Below are positions 40,891 through 50,048 of a stretch of 64,000 bases of DNA, piece by piece (position 1 is the first letter of the stretch; each line of letters opens with the position of its first letter). Both the position numbers and the translations under genes were made by a program. The DNA is from Mycobacterium sp. HUMS_12744610 (GTDB lineage: Bacteria; Actinomycetota; Actinomycetes; Mycobacteriales; Mycobacteriaceae). Below the pieces are notes generated by a model that searched no databases, was not told the origin of the DNA, and was given only the letters and a program-made list of their open reading frames with translations. The stretch covers positions 2,852,001 to 2,916,000 of the forward strand of contig NZ_JBGEDP010000001.1 in the NCBI RefSeq assembly GCF_041206865.1, in the 5' to 3' direction.

Positions 40891-41175
40891 ATGTCAATCA
40901 ATTACCAATTCGGCGATGTGGACGCTCACGGCGCCACCATTCGCGCCCAGGCTGCATCGCTCGAGGCCGAACACCAGGCCATCGTCCGTGATGTGCTGGC
41001 CGCTGGTGATTTCTGGGGCGGTTCGGGTTCGGTGGCCTGCCAGGAGTTCATCACCCAGTTGGGTCGTAACTTCCAGGTGATCTACGAGCAGGCCAACGCC
41101 CACGGCCAGAAGGTGCAGACGGCCGGCAGCAACATGGCCAGCACTGACAGCGCCGTTGGGTCCAGCTGGGCCTAA
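40891..41175 (+). CDS. esxN: WXG100 protein EsxN
   Basis: The 94-residue EsxN-type protein starts MSINYQFGDVDAHGATIRAQAASLEAEHQAIVRDV, has the FWGGSGS turn and a second helix ending VGSSWA. It pairs with EsxM for ESX-5 export. The GTTAGGAGAACACC sequence upstream is a strong ribosome site. A 14-bp hairpin follows the stop, which would limit read-through from the abundant esxMN message into espG5. Confidence 0.96.
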   Translation: MSINYQFGDVDAHGATIRAQAASLEAEHQAIVRDVLAAGDFWGGSGSVACQEFITQLGRNFQVIYEQANAHGQKVQTAGSNMASTDSAVGSSWA

Positions 41176-41189
41176 CCCCCAACTTCAGG

Positions 41190-41224
41190 CGCGGCAGCAC
41201 ACCACATACCGGTGTGCTGCCGCG
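41190..41224 (+). terminator. Hairpin between esxN and espG5
   Basis: A perfect 14-bp stem (41190-41203 with 41211-41224) with a seven-base loop lies 15 bp after the esxN stop and 38 bp before espG5. Lacking a T-tract, it may act as an attenuator or an mRNA-end stabiliser. Confidence 0.78.
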
Positions 41225-41262
41225 TCCTGCGGTTACCGATTAACCCGACCTTCGAGGGATAG

Positions 41263-42165
41263 ATGGACCAACAGAGCACCCGCACCGACATCACCGTCAA
41301 CGTCGATGGTTTCTGGATGCTCCAGGCTCTCCTGGACATTCGGCACGTCGCGCCGGAGTTGCGGTGCCGGCCGTTCGTATCTACCGACTCCAACGACTGG
41401 CTCAACGAACATCCCGGCATGGCGGTGATGCGCGAGCAGGGCATTGTCGAGGGCGACGAGGTGAACGAGCAGGTGGCCGCTCGCATGCGGGTGCTTGCCG
41501 CGCCGGACCTCGAGGTTGTCGCCCTGCTTTCGCGGGGCAAGCTCCTCTACGGCGTGGTCGAGGGCGAGGACCAGCCGCCCGGTTCGCGCGACATTCCCGA
41601 CAACGAGTTCCGGGTGGTGCTGGCCCGGCGGGGCCAGCACTGGGTGTCGGCAGTTAGGGTCGGCAGCGACATCACGGTCGACGACGTCGCCGTCGCCGAC
41701 AGCGCCTCGATCGCGGCGCTGGTGATGGACGGCCTGGAATCGATCCACCACGCGGAACCCGCGGCGATCAACGCGGTCAACGTGCCGCTCGAGGAGATGC
41801 TCGAGGCGACGAAGTCCTGGCAGGAGTCGGGCTTCAACGTGTTCTCCGGGGGCGATCTGCGACGCATGGGCATCAGTGCCGCCACGGTGGCCGCTTTGGG
41901 ACAGGCACTGTCCGACCCCGCCGCCGAGGTCGCGGTGTACGCCCGCCAGTACCGGGACGACGCGAAAGGCCCCAGCACCTCCGTGCTGTCGCTCAAGGAC
42001 GGGTCGGGCGGCCGGATCGCCATGTACCAGCAGGCGCGGACGGCGGGCTCGGGGGAGGCGTGGCTGGCCATCTGCCCGGCGACGCCCCAGCTCGTGCAGG
42101 TGGGCATCAAGACCGTTCTGGACACCCTGCCCTACGGCGAGTGGAAAACCCACAGCAGGGTTTGA
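41263..42165 (+). CDS. espG5: ESX-5 chaperone EspG5
   Basis: The 300-residue EspG protein starts MDQQSTRTDITVNVDGFWMLQALLDIRHVAPELRCRPF and continues in the EspG fold (NEFRVVLARRGQHWVSAVRV, late GSGEAWLAICPATPQLVQVGIKTVLDTLP). EspG5 binds the exposed tip of the PPE protein in PE-PPE pairs in the cytosol and delivers them to the ESX-5 channel. It matches Rv1794 in position and length. It lies after the esxN hairpin and is separated from eccD5 by 268 bp. Confidence 0.95.
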   Translation: MDQQSTRTDITVNVDGFWMLQALLDIRHVAPELRCRPFVSTDSNDWLNEHPGMAVMREQGIVEGDEVNEQVAARMRVLAAPDLEVVALLSRGKLLYGVVEGEDQPPGSRDIPDNEFRVVLARRGQHWVSAVRVGSDITVDDVAVADSASIAALVMDGLESIHHAEPAAINAVNVPLEEMLEATKSWQESGFNVFSGGDLRRMGISAATVAALGQALSDPAAEVAVYARQYRDDAKGPSTSVLSLKDGSGGRIAMYQQARTAGSGEAWLAICPATPQLVQVGIKTVLDTLPYGEWKTHSRV

Positions 42166-42305
42166 CGCCCGGACACGAAACACAGAGTTTACCAATGCGT
42201 TTGCGCACAACATGCGGCCAGGATGCGGACACGGCATACTTCTCTAGAATCATCAGCAAATTCCAAATGAGTGTCACCACAACTCTTAATCGCGAGGCAA
42301 GGCAG

Positions 42306-42437
42306 ATGAAATCCGAATTAGTCGAACTGCATGTGCCGGGGGGCGACGTCGCCTCCGGTGGTGCAGGGGCCGATGCCCCCGCGTGGCTGGCGACACGAGG
42401 TTACACATCAACCATTGCAGGGGGTGCAGGGCGATGA
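42306..42437 (+). CDS. Possible small coupled ORF upstream of eccD5
   Basis: An ATG at 42306 opens 43 codons that end in TGA within the ATGA of the eccD5 start. The peptide is Gly/Ala-rich with a Lys-Ser-Glu-Leu start. The ribosome site (AAGGCAG) is modest. The four-base overlap suggests coupling, but codon composition alone does not prove translation. Confidence 0.35.
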   Translation: MKSELVELHVPGGDVASGGAGADAPAWLATRGYTSTIAGGAGR

Positions 42438-43945
42438 CCGCGGTAGTTGAAGCGCCACAGGCAGACGTCGAAGGAGTCTCACAGCCTCGGGCGGTCGTGG
42501 TCGGCATCATGGCCGGTACGGGCGTGCAGATCGGCGTGTTGTTGGACGCCAACGCCCCGGTGTCGGTGATGACCGATCCGCTGTTGAAGGTCGTCAACAG
42601 CAGGCTTCGAGAGCTCGGCGAGGCCACGCTGGAGGCCACCGGGCGCGGGCGCTGGGCGCTGTGTCTGGTCGACGGCACGCCGCTGCGGGCCACCCAGTCG
42701 CTGACGGAGCAGGACGTCTACGACGGCGACCGGCTGTGGATCCGGTTCATCCAGGACACCGAGCGCCGGTCGCAAGTCATCGAACACATCTCGACGGCGG
42801 TTGCGGCGAATCTCAGCAAACGATTCGCCGCGATCGACCCGGGCACCGCGGTGCAGGTCGGCGCCTCCATGGTGGCGGCTGGCGTCGTCATCGCGTCGGC
42901 GCTGATGGGCTGGTGGCGCTGGGATCACAACTCCTGGCTGCCCACCATCTACGGCGCGCTGATCGGCGCCGTCGTCATGGCGGTCTCCGTCATGCTGCTG
43001 ATGCGGGCCAAGACGCAGGCCGAACGCCTCGTCGGCGACACCATGCTGATGAGCAGCCTCGCGCCGCTCACCGTCGCCGCGGCGGGCGCGCCTCCGGGCA
43101 GCGCGGGATCGCCGCAGGCGGTGCTGGGCTTCGGTGTGCTCACCGTCGCGGCCGCGCTCGCCCTGCGCTTCACCGGCCGTCGGCTGGGGGCCTACACCGC
43201 GCTGGTCACCATCAGCGGGGTGGCGACGGTCGTCAGCCTGGCGCGGATGGTCGCGATGATCAGCACGGTCACCATGTTCACCTGCATCGTGCTGGCGTGC
43301 GTGCTCGCCTACCACGCCGCGCCCGCCCTGTCCCGCCGGCTGGCGGGCATCCGGCTGCCCGTCTTCCCGTCGGCCACCAGCAGGTGGGTCTTCGAGGCTC
43401 GCCCCGACCTGCCCACCACGGTGGTGCGCTCCGAAGGCGGTCCTCCGGTGTTGGAAGGGCCGGCGTCGGTCCGCGATGTGGTGCTGCAGGCCGAGCGCGC
43501 GCGCTCGTTCCTGACGGGCTTGCTCGTCGGGCTGGGCGTGCTCACGGTGTTCTCGCTGACCGTGCTATCCGACCCGCGCGGGGGGCAGCGCTGGCTGCCG
43601 CTTCTGCTGACCGGTTTCGTCGCAGGTTTCCTGATGCTGCGCGGCCGCTCCTACGTCGACCGCTGGCAGTCGATCATCCTGGCCGGCACGTCCGTGGTCA
43701 TCGTCGCGGCCGTGGTGGGGAGGTACGCGATCGTGCTGCAGTCCCCGCTGGCGATCTCCATCAGCGTGGCGATTCTGGTGCTGCTCCCGGCGGCGGGCCT
43801 GACCGCGGCCGCGGTCGTGCCCAACACCATCTACAGCCCCCTGTTCCGCAAGTTCGTGGAGTGGATCGAATACCTCTGCCTGATGCCGATCTTCCCGCTG
43901 GCATTGTGGTTGATGAATGTCTATGCAGCGATCCGATACCGCTAA
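42434..43945 (+). CDS. eccD5: ESX-5 membrane channel protein EccD5
   Basis: The 503-residue protein has a cytosolic ubiquitin-like N-terminal domain (about residues 20-110, RAVVVGIMAGTGVQIGVLLDANAPVSVM) and then about eleven membrane helices to the C-terminus (for example VQVGASMVAAGVVIASALMGW and LPLLLTGFVAGFLMLRG). EccD dimers line the ESX membrane vestibule. The length equals that of M. tuberculosis EccD5. I chose the ATG at 42434 (MTAVVEAPQADVEG). Its 3' end overlaps mycP5 by 29 bp. Confidence 0.96.
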   Translation: MTAVVEAPQADVEGVSQPRAVVVGIMAGTGVQIGVLLDANAPVSVMTDPLLKVVNSRLRELGEATLEATGRGRWALCLVDGTPLRATQSLTEQDVYDGDRLWIRFIQDTERRSQVIEHISTAVAANLSKRFAAIDPGTAVQVGASMVAAGVVIASALMGWWRWDHNSWLPTIYGALIGAVVMAVSVMLLMRAKTQAERLVGDTMLMSSLAPLTVAAAGAPPGSAGSPQAVLGFGVLTVAAALALRFTGRRLGAYTALVTISGVATVVSLARMVAMISTVTMFTCIVLACVLAYHAAPALSRRLAGIRLPVFPSATSRWVFEARPDLPTTVVRSEGGPPVLEGPASVRDVVLQAERARSFLTGLLVGLGVLTVFSLTVLSDPRGGQRWLPLLLTGFVAGFLMLRGRSYVDRWQSIILAGTSVVIVAAVVGRYAIVLQSPLAISISVAILVLLPAAGLTAAAVVPNTIYSPLFRKFVEWIEYLCLMPIFPLALWLMNVYAAIRYR

Positions 43946-45737
43946 CCGCAAGGTGCGGCGCGGTCGCGCGACCCGTGCGACCGTCGCCGCGCTCCTGCTC
44001 ACCTCGGGTGCGTTGGCGGGCCTACCGCCGGCCTATGCCATCTCCCCACCGACGATCGACCCTGCCGCGGTTCCACCCGACGGTCCGCCCGGACCGCCTG
44101 CGCCGATGAAGCAGACCTCCTACTGCACCGAGGTCGGCGTGCTCCCCGGGTCCGATTTCAAGCTGCCGCCGGAGTACATGGACATGCTGAACCTGCCCGA
44201 GGCGTGGCAGTTCGGCCGCGGCGCCGGTGTGAAGGTGGCCGTGATCGACACCGGTGTCACTCCGCACCCCCGGCTTCCCCACCTGATCCCAGGCGGCGAC
44301 TACATCATGGGCGGGGACGGCTTGTCCGACTGCGACGCGCACGGCACCATCGTCGCGTCGATGATCGGGGCGGCACCGGCCAGCGGAGCGGTACCGCTGC
44401 CCGCCGCCCCCCGCAAGCCGGTCACGATTCCGACCACCGAGCCGCCGCCCAAGGCGCCGCCGCCGCAGACGGTGACGTTGTCGCCGCTGCCGCAGACGGT
44501 GACGATGGTTCCGCCCGAGCCGGGGGACGAGGGTCGGCCGCCACCGCCCGGTGCGCCTGCGCCACCTCCACCTCCCGGCGCGCCGGCTCCGGGAGCTCCC
44601 GCGCCCGGAGCGCCGTCCGGCAACCGGGGTGACGGTACGGTGACCATCCCGAGCTACTCGGGTGGCGCGCACGTGGCCAAGGTCGACAACCTGCGGGGCC
44701 CCCGTCCGCTCGAGCCGGCGCTGCCGACGCCACCCGCGTCGCCGGCGCAGACGTCCGACGCCTACAGCGGCATCGCCCCGGACGTCGACATCATCTCGAT
44801 CCGGCAGTCCAGCCAGGCGTTCGGCCTCAAGGACGCCTACACCGGCGACGAGGATCCGCAGACCCGGGCGAAGATCGACAGCGTCGAGACCATGGCGCGG
44901 GCGATCGTGCACGCCGCCGACATGGGCGCCCAGATCATCAACATCTCCGATGTGACCTGCATGAGCGCGCGCAATGTCGTCGACCAGCGCTCGCTGGGTG
45001 CCGCGGTCCGCTACGCGGCGGTCGACAAGAACGTCGTCATCGTGGCCGCCGCCGGCGACAGCAGCAAAAAGGACTGCAAGCAGAACCCGCTGTTCGACCC
45101 GTTGCAGCCCAACGATCCGCGCGACTGGAGCGCCGTGACCACCGTCGTGACGCCGTCCTGGTTCAGCGACTACGTCCTCACGGTCGGTGCGGTCAACGAA
45201 GACGGCCGTCCACTCACCCAGGGCGGTCAGGGACAGGGCTCGTCGAGCATCGCCGGTCCGTGGGTCGGGATCGCCGCGCCGGGCACCGACGTGGTCGGAC
45301 TGTCGCCACGGGACGACGGCCTGATCAACGCGATCGACGGCCCGGACAACACGCTGCTGGTGCCGAGCGGAACCAGCTTCTCGACCGCGATCGTGTCCGG
45401 GGTGGCCGCCCTGGTGCGCGCAAAATATCCCGAGCTGACGTCCCACCAGATCATCAACCGGTTGACCCGCACGGCCCGGGCGCCCGCGCGCGGCGTGGAC
45501 AACCAAGTCGGGTACGGTGTCGTTGATCCGGTGGCCGCGTTGACCTGGGACGTTCCCGAAGGCCCGGCAAAGCCGCCGCAACAGTTTTCGGCGCCGCTGA
45601 ACATACCCAAGCCGGCCCCGCATCGCGACGAGGTGCCGGTCTGGGTGGCTGCAGGGGGGTTGACCGCGGCGCTGCTGATCGGCGGCGCGGTGTTTGGAGT
45701 CACGATGTTGATGAAACGCTCGCGTAAGCAGCGATGA
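43917..45737 (+). CDS. mycP5: Mycosin-5 protease MycP5
   Basis: The 606-residue subtilisin-like protease has a signal peptide (about 1-42, ending PPAYA), the catalytic triad Asp111 (VAVIDTGV), His142 (DAHGT) and Ser487 (GTSFST), a Pro-rich insertion loop (about 155-270), and a C-terminal membrane helix ([23 protein letters not shown]). It is periplasmic and caps the ESX-5 pore. The Pro-rich loop is longer than in M. tuberculosis MycP5 (585 residues). The ATG at 43917 lies inside eccD5; a second ATG two codons on (43923) is equally plausible. Confidence 0.95.
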   Translation: MSMQRSDTANRKVRRGRATRATVAALLLTSGALAGLPPAYAISPPTIDPAAVPPDGPPGPPAPMKQTSYCTEVGVLPGSDFKLPPEYMDMLNLPEAWQFGRGAGVKVAVIDTGVTPHPRLPHLIPGGDYIMGGDGLSDCDAHGTIVASMIGAAPASGAVPLPAAPRKPVTIPTTEPPPKAPPPQTVTLSPLPQTVTMVPPEPGDEGRPPPPGAPAPPPPPGAPAPGAPAPGAPSGNRGDGTVTIPSYSGGAHVAKVDNLRGPRPLEPALPTPPASPAQTSDAYSGIAPDVDIISIRQSSQAFGLKDAYTGDEDPQTRAKIDSVETMARAIVHAADMGAQIINISDVTCMSARNVVDQRSLGAAVRYAAVDKNVVIVAAAGDSSKKDCKQNPLFDPLQPNDPRDWSAVTTVVTPSWFSDYVLTVGAVNEDGRPLTQGGQGQGSSSIAGPWVGIAAPGTDVVGLSPRDDGLINAIDGPDNTLLVPSGTSFSTAIVSGVAALVRAKYPELTSHQIINRLTRTARAPARGVDNQVGYGVVDPVAALTWDVPEGPAKPPQQFSAPLNIPKPAPHRDEVPVWVAAGGLTAALLIGGAVFGVTMLMKRSRKQR

Positions 45738-45750
45738 GGGCGGGACGGTA

Positions 45751-46956
45751 ATGAAGGCTCAGCGCAGGTTTGGTTTGTCGTTGTCGTGGCCACGGGTCAC
45801 CGCGGTGTTCGTGGTCGACATCGCGATCCTGATAGTGGCAAGCCACTGCCCGGATTCCTGGCAGGCCAATCACCATGTCGCGTGGTGGGTCGGCGTGGCG
45901 CTCGCCGCGCTGGTCACCCTGTTGTCGTTGATCGCCTACCAGGGGATCACGGTGATCTCGGGATTGGCCGCCTGGGTGTGGGACTGGTCCGCCGACCCGG
46001 GCACCACGCTGGCCACCGGGTGCACGCCGGCCGTCGACTACCAGCGCCGCTTCGGGCGCGACAAGGTCGGGGTGCGGGAGTACGCCGGACATCTGGTCGC
46101 GGTGATCGGGATCGACAGCGGCGAAGACGACTCGGCGGCGCGCCACCGCCACCGCTCGACCTCGGCCACGCTGCCAGTGCACGCGGTCGCCGAACAGCTG
46201 CAGCAGTTCGACATCCACCTCGACGACGTCGACATCGTCACCGTGAAGGTGCGCCGCGGGGGCAACGCGGCGGAGCTGTCGGCGCTCGATGACTGGGGTC
46301 CCGAAGAGTGGGGGCTGGTCGGCGATCGCCCGACGTCGTATGTGCGCAAGACCTGGCTGGTGCTGCGGATGGACCCACTGCGCAATGTCGCCGCGGTGGC
46401 GGCCCGCGATTCGCTGGCCTCGACGCTGGTGGCGGCGACCGAACGGATCGCACAGGATCTCGACGGGCAGAGCTGTGTGGCCAAGCCGCTGACCGCCGAG
46501 GAACTCGCCGAGGTCGACAAGGCCGTGCTGGCCGATCTGGAAGCGACCTGGAGCCGTCCTGGCTGGCGCCATCTCAAGCATTTCAAGGGCTTCGCGACCA
46601 GCTTCTGGTTGACGCCGTCGGACATCACCACCGAGTCGCTGGAAAAGCTTCTGCTCACCGACGACCCGGACATCGGTGCGACCGTGATCACGATCCGGCT
46701 CAACACCCGCAGCGGGCAGCCCCGGCTGTCGGCCTGGGTGCGCTACCACAGCGAGGGCAAGCTACCCAAGGAGCTGTCCGCGGGCCTCAACAGGCTTACC
46801 GGCCGCCAGCTGGCCGCGGTGCGCGCCAGCCTGCCAGCGCCGACGACCCGGCCCATGCTCGTCGTACCGAGCCGCGAGTTCTTCCACTACGACGACCTGG
46901 TACTGCCGGTGGGCCAGGTGCGGGAGGACGCCGAAAGCGTGCCCACGGGGCAATGA
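45751..46956 (+). CDS. eccE5: ESX-5 membrane protein EccE5
   Basis: The 401-residue protein starts [32 protein letters not shown] with two N-terminal membrane helices (about 14-30 and 44-64). A cytosolic domain follows with conserved EccE segments ([37 protein letters not shown]). EccE forms the periphery of the ESX membrane complex. The gene starts 13 bp after mycP5, and its TGA overlaps the ATG of eccA5 (ATGA), showing a tightly coupled operon. Confidence 0.95.
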   Translation: MKAQRRFGLSLSWPRVTAVFVVDIAILIVASHCPDSWQANHHVAWWVGVALAALVTLLSLIAYQGITVISGLAAWVWDWSADPGTTLATGCTPAVDYQRRFGRDKVGVREYAGHLVAVIGIDSGEDDSAARHRHRSTSATLPVHAVAEQLQQFDIHLDDVDIVTVKVRRGGNAAELSALDDWGPEEWGLVGDRPTSYVRKTWLVLRMDPLRNVAAVAARDSLASTLVAATERIAQDLDGQSCVAKPLTAEELAEVDKAVLADLEATWSRPGWRHLKHFKGFATSFWLTPSDITTESLEKLLLTDDPDIGATVITIRLNTRSGQPRLSAWVRYHSEGKLPKELSAGLNRLTGRQLAAVRASLPAPTTRPMLVVPSREFFHYDDLVLPVGQVREDAESVPTGQ

Positions 46957-48785
46957 CACGGCCGCAGACCACCGCCGAAGACGCCCGTAACGCCATGGTC
47001 GCCGGTCTATTGGCGTCCGGCATTTCCGTCAACGGGCTGCAGCCCAGCAACAATCCGCAGGTGGCGGCGCAGATGTTCACCACCGCGACCAGCCTTGACC
47101 CGTCGATGTGCGACGGTTGGCTGGCGCGGATTCTCACCGGTGATCAGAGCCTCGAGGTGCTCTCCGGCGCGTGGGCGGCGGTGCGGACGTTCGGATGGGA
47201 GACCCGCCGCCTGGGTGTCACGGATCTGCAGTTCCGTCCCGAGGTGTCCGACGGGTTGTTCCTGAAGCTCGCGGTCACCAGCGTGGAATCGCTGGCGTGC
47301 GCCTACGCCGCCGTTCTGGCCGAGGCCAAGCGCTACGAGGAGGCGGCGAAGCTGCTCGACAGCATCGAGCCGCGCCACGCCTTCGACGAGGAACTCGTCA
47401 ACTATGTGCGCGGGGTGCTGTTCTTCCGCACCGGACGCTGGCCCGACGTGCTCGCCCAATTTCCCGAAGGGAAAACCTGGCGCCACCCCGAGTTGAAGGC
47501 GGCGGGCGCGGCGATGGCGACCACCGCCCTGGCATCGCTCGGCGTGTTCGAGGAGGCTTTCCGGCGCGGGCAGGACGCCATCGAGGGCGACCGGGTGCCG
47601 GGAGCGGCCAACATCGCCCTGTACACCCAAGGCATGTGCCTGCGCCATGTCGGTCGCGAAGAGGAGGCCGTCGAGCTGCTGCGGCGGGTGTACTCGCGCG
47701 ACCCGAAGTTCACGCCGGCCCGAGAGGCGTTGGACAACCCCAACTTCCGGCTGATCCTGACCGATCCGGAAACCATAGAGGCCCGCACGGACCCGTGGGA
47801 TCCCGACAGCGCACCCACCCGGGCCCAGGCGGAGGCCGCTCGCCACGCGGAGGCGGCGGCGAAGTACCTGGCCGAAGGCGACGCCGAACTCAACGCGATG
47901 CTCGGCATGGAGCGCGCCAAGCGCGAGATCAAGCTCATCAAGTCGACGACCAAGGTCAACATGGCCCGCGCCAAAATGGGCCTGCCGGTGCCCGTGACCT
48001 CGCGACACACCTTGCTGCTGGGCCCTCCCGGGACCGGAAAGACCTCAGTGGCAAGGGCTTTCAGCAAACAACTCTGCGGGTTGACCGTGCTGCGCAAGCC
48101 GGTGGTGGTGGAAACCAGCCGTACCAAGCTGCTGGGCCGCTACATGGCCGACGCGGAGAAGAACACCGAGGAAATGCTCGAGGGCGCCTTGGGCGGCGCG
48201 GTGTTCTTCGACGAGATGCACACCCTGCACGAGAAGGGTTACTCCCAGGGCGACCCCTACGGCAACGCGATCATCAACACGCTGCTGCTGTACATGGAGA
48301 ACCACCGCGACGAGCTGGTGGTCTTCGGTGCGGGCTACGCCAAGGCGATGGAGAAGATGCTCGACGTGAATCAGGGTCTGCGGCGGCGCTTTTCGACGGT
48401 CATCGAATTCTTCAGTTACACCCCGGAGGAGTTGGTCGCGCTGACCAAACTGATGGGGAAGGAGAACGAGGACGTCATCACCGACGAAGCGGCCGCGGCG
48501 TTGCTGCCGTCGTACACAAAGTTCTACCTCGACGAGAGCTACTCCGAAGACGGGGACCTGATTCGCGGAATCGACATCCTGGGCAATGCGGGTTTCGTGC
48601 GCAATGTCGTAGAGAAGGCCCGCGATCACCGCAGCTTCCGCCTCGACGACGAGGACCTCGACGCGGTGCTATCCAGCGATCTCACCGAGTTCAGCGAGGC
48701 GCAGCTGCGCCGCTTCAAGGAGCTGACCCGCGAGGACCTCGCCGAGGGCCTCGGCGCTGCCGTGGCCGAGAAGAAGCCCGACTAG
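46953..48785 (+). CDS. eccA5: ESX-5 AAA+ ATPase EccA5
   Basis: The 610-residue cytosolic protein has an N-terminal TPR-like half (helical repeats such as [23 protein letters not shown]) and a C-terminal AAA+ domain with Walker A GPPGTGKT at 357-364, Walker [10 protein letters not shown] and the sensor region [16 protein letters not shown]. It is thought to release EspG5 from PE-PPE substrates or otherwise power early export steps. The length is the same as M. tuberculosis EccA5. It is the last gene of the ESX-5 core; no clear hairpin follows. Confidence 0.96.
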   Translation: MTRPQTTAEDARNAMVAGLLASGISVNGLQPSNNPQVAAQMFTTATSLDPSMCDGWLARILTGDQSLEVLSGAWAAVRTFGWETRRLGVTDLQFRPEVSDGLFLKLAVTSVESLACAYAAVLAEAKRYEEAAKLLDSIEPRHAFDEELVNYVRGVLFFRTGRWPDVLAQFPEGKTWRHPELKAAGAAMATTALASLGVFEEAFRRGQDAIEGDRVPGAANIALYTQGMCLRHVGREEEAVELLRRVYSRDPKFTPAREALDNPNFRLILTDPETIEARTDPWDPDSAPTRAQAEAARHAEAAAKYLAEGDAELNAMLGMERAKREIKLIKSTTKVNMARAKMGLPVPVTSRHTLLLGPPGTGKTSVARAFSKQLCGLTVLRKPVVVETSRTKLLGRYMADAEKNTEEMLEGALGGAVFFDEMHTLHEKGYSQGDPYGNAIINTLLLYMENHRDELVVFGAGYAKAMEKMLDVNQGLRRRFSTVIEFFSYTPEELVALTKLMGKENEDVITDEAAAALLPSYTKFYLDESYSEDGDLIRGIDILGNAGFVRNVVEKARDHRSFRLDDEDLDAVLSSDLTEFSEAQLRRFKELTREDLAEGLGAAVAEKKPD

Positions 48786-49156
48786 CTGAGGTATACCGGT
48801 CGCGCGGTCAGCTCGGTCTGTTCGGTGGGCCAACAGCGTGTGCGATCACCGGTGGCGGCAGGCCGCAACGACCTGTTCGGCTAGGCCGGCAACCTCCGGC
48901 CGGTCGACATACGCCGCGCCGTCGAGCGACCCCGCGCCCGTGGTAACCACCGCCCGGTCCAAAATTTTGACCTGTTTGCACCTGGATAAGTTGCGGTATC
49001 GAGTTCGCGGAGTGATCCTCACCTGCCGTCTCGCAGTCATGTGGGTCTGCCCTTTCCCATCGGGCACTCTTTTTCCCGCTCCGCGCTCAAAGTAGTTGAG
49101 GCACGCCGGCGCGTTGACTCTCGACACCTTGCAATGTAACAATCGTCCACGTAGGC
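48786..49156. other. Intergenic region after eccA5
   Basis: On the minus strand a short frame (48846-49142) ends KILDRAVVTTGAGSLDGAAY and then a ...AACRHR terminus, which looks like the tail of a lost gene, but its N-terminal part is not convincing. The right part is the 5' flank of the M-box and should hold the promoter for the riboswitch transcript. Confidence 0.4.
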
Positions 49157-49315
49157 ACCTCGCTAGGTGAGGCGTCCACGCGGATACAGGCCACTGACCT
49201 CGAACGTCGAAAGACGCCCAGGGTCAGGACAGCTCTTCCCGGCTTAAGGGTTGAGCCCAAGTGGCTTTCAGCTTTGGCTGAATACGCCGTGTGGTGCCAA
49301 AGCTCTGACGAGAGG
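49157..49315 (+). ncRNA. M-box (ykoK) magnesium riboswitch
   Basis: The sequence has the diagnostic M-box segments in order: CGCTAGGTGAGGC, GGATACAGGCCACTGACC, GAAAGACGCCCAGGGTCAGG, CTTAAGGG...AAGTGGCT, and TACGCCGTGTGGTGCCAAAG followed by CTCTGACGAG. These line up with the Bacillus mgtE M-box core. The P1 stem pairs CCTCG with CGAGAGG. The aptamer folds on Mg2+ and turns expression off. M. tuberculosis is reported to have an M-box before PE20 (Rv1806), and this one precedes the PE20-type gene. The expression platform is not an obvious intrinsic terminator. Confidence 0.93.
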
Positions 49316-49409
49316 GGTGCGGCTCTCGGGCTTTACGGCTCGGTCCACACTTCTGAAGTGCCCTGACGGCATCAGCGTATGCCCCGGCCGCGAGGAGGTG
49401 AGGACTGAA

Positions 49410-49484
49410 ATGAGCCCAGGCGATAGTCCGCATCCCGAGTTCGACGACCGTTTCGATCCGATCGTGGCCGCACTGAAACCCTGA
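49410..49484 (+). CDS. Leader ORF between the M-box and the PE20-type gene
   Basis: An ATG at 49410 follows a strong GAGGAGG (49392-49398) and opens 24 codons that begin MSPGDSPHPEFDDRFDP and end AALKP then TGA. Five Pro and five Asp/Glu fall in 24 residues, and Pro is the last residue before the stop. A GTG at 49398 is in frame. It is too short for a normal protein but suits a regulatory leader peptide whose translation could respond to Mg2+ and couple the riboswitch to downstream genes. Confidence 0.6.
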   Translation: MSPGDSPHPEFDDRFDPIVAALKP

Positions 49485-49663
49485 GCGAGTTCTGAATCCG
49501 GGTCACTTGCATGCTCTGACGATGACCGCCACAGATGTGCGTAGGGAATTTTCTTGCAATTCACTTGCATGTGACACCTAAGGATTGGGTAAGCTAAGTT
49601 CCCGAGTCGGGACTCCCGGGACCTCAGCAGCCCCCCGGTCGGAACGATTTTACACGTGCGATA

Positions 49664-49681
49664 GAAACGATTGTCATTTTC
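49664..49681. promoter_or_regulatory. Zur-like metalloregulator box
   Basis: GAAACGATTGTCATTTTC is an imperfect palindrome very like mycobacterial Zur (and Fur-family) sites. It is followed by TAGGCT, a possible -10. It lies 50 bp upstream of the PE20-type ATG. It would add zinc-dependent repression to the promoter feeding the PE-PPE genes. I cannot exclude another Fur-family member. Confidence 0.55.
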
Positions 49682-49730
49682 ATCTAGGCTGCCCCCGTCG
49701 GCCGCCTAGCGGCCTGTGAGGAGACTTGGA

Positions 49731-50030
49731 ATGTTGTTCGTTACCGCGCAGCCGGAATCGTTGGCCGCTGCTGCCAATCGCCTTCAGCAGATCGGTTCGA
49801 CGTTGGCTGGCGAGCACGCCGCCACCGCCCCGCCGATGACCGGGGTGGTACCTGCCGCCTCCGACATCGTGTCGATGCTGACGGCCGCCCAGTTCGCCCG
49901 GCATGCTCAGACCTTCCAGGCATTGAGCGCCCAGGCCGCCGAAATCCACGAGAATTTCGTGGCCACATTGGCGGCTAGCGCCGGGTCGTATGCCGCCACC
50001 GAAGCAGCCAACGCCGCCGCAACCCGATGA
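49731..50030 (+). CDS. PE family protein, PE20-type
   Basis: The 99-residue PE protein starts MLFVTAQPESLAAAANRLQQIGSTLAGEHAATAPPMTGVVPAASDIVS and ends with SYAATEAANAAATR (YxxxE signal). It diverges clearly from the PE18/19 copies. It stands first after the M-box, as PE20 does in M. tuberculosis, where PE20-PPE31 is linked to magnesium uptake. TGAGGAG precedes the ATG. The PPE partner begins 18 bp later. Confidence 0.92.
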   Translation: MLFVTAQPESLAAAANRLQQIGSTLAGEHAATAPPMTGVVPAASDIVSMLTAAQFARHAQTFQALSAQAAEIHENFVATLAASAGSYAATEAANAAATR

Positions 50031-50048
50031 ACAGGTAAAGGGGGACCG

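Noticed and set aside
48846-49142. A 98-codon minus-strand gene between eccA5 and the M-box
   Set aside because: Only the last 40 codons look coding. The start overlaps the riboswitch promoter region and no family is recognisable. Mentioned as a possible remnant only.
49664-49681. The palindrome as an IdeR iron box
   Set aside because: It lacks the TTAGG-type IdeR core and has the AT-rich GAAA...TTTC layout of Zur/Fur-type sites.
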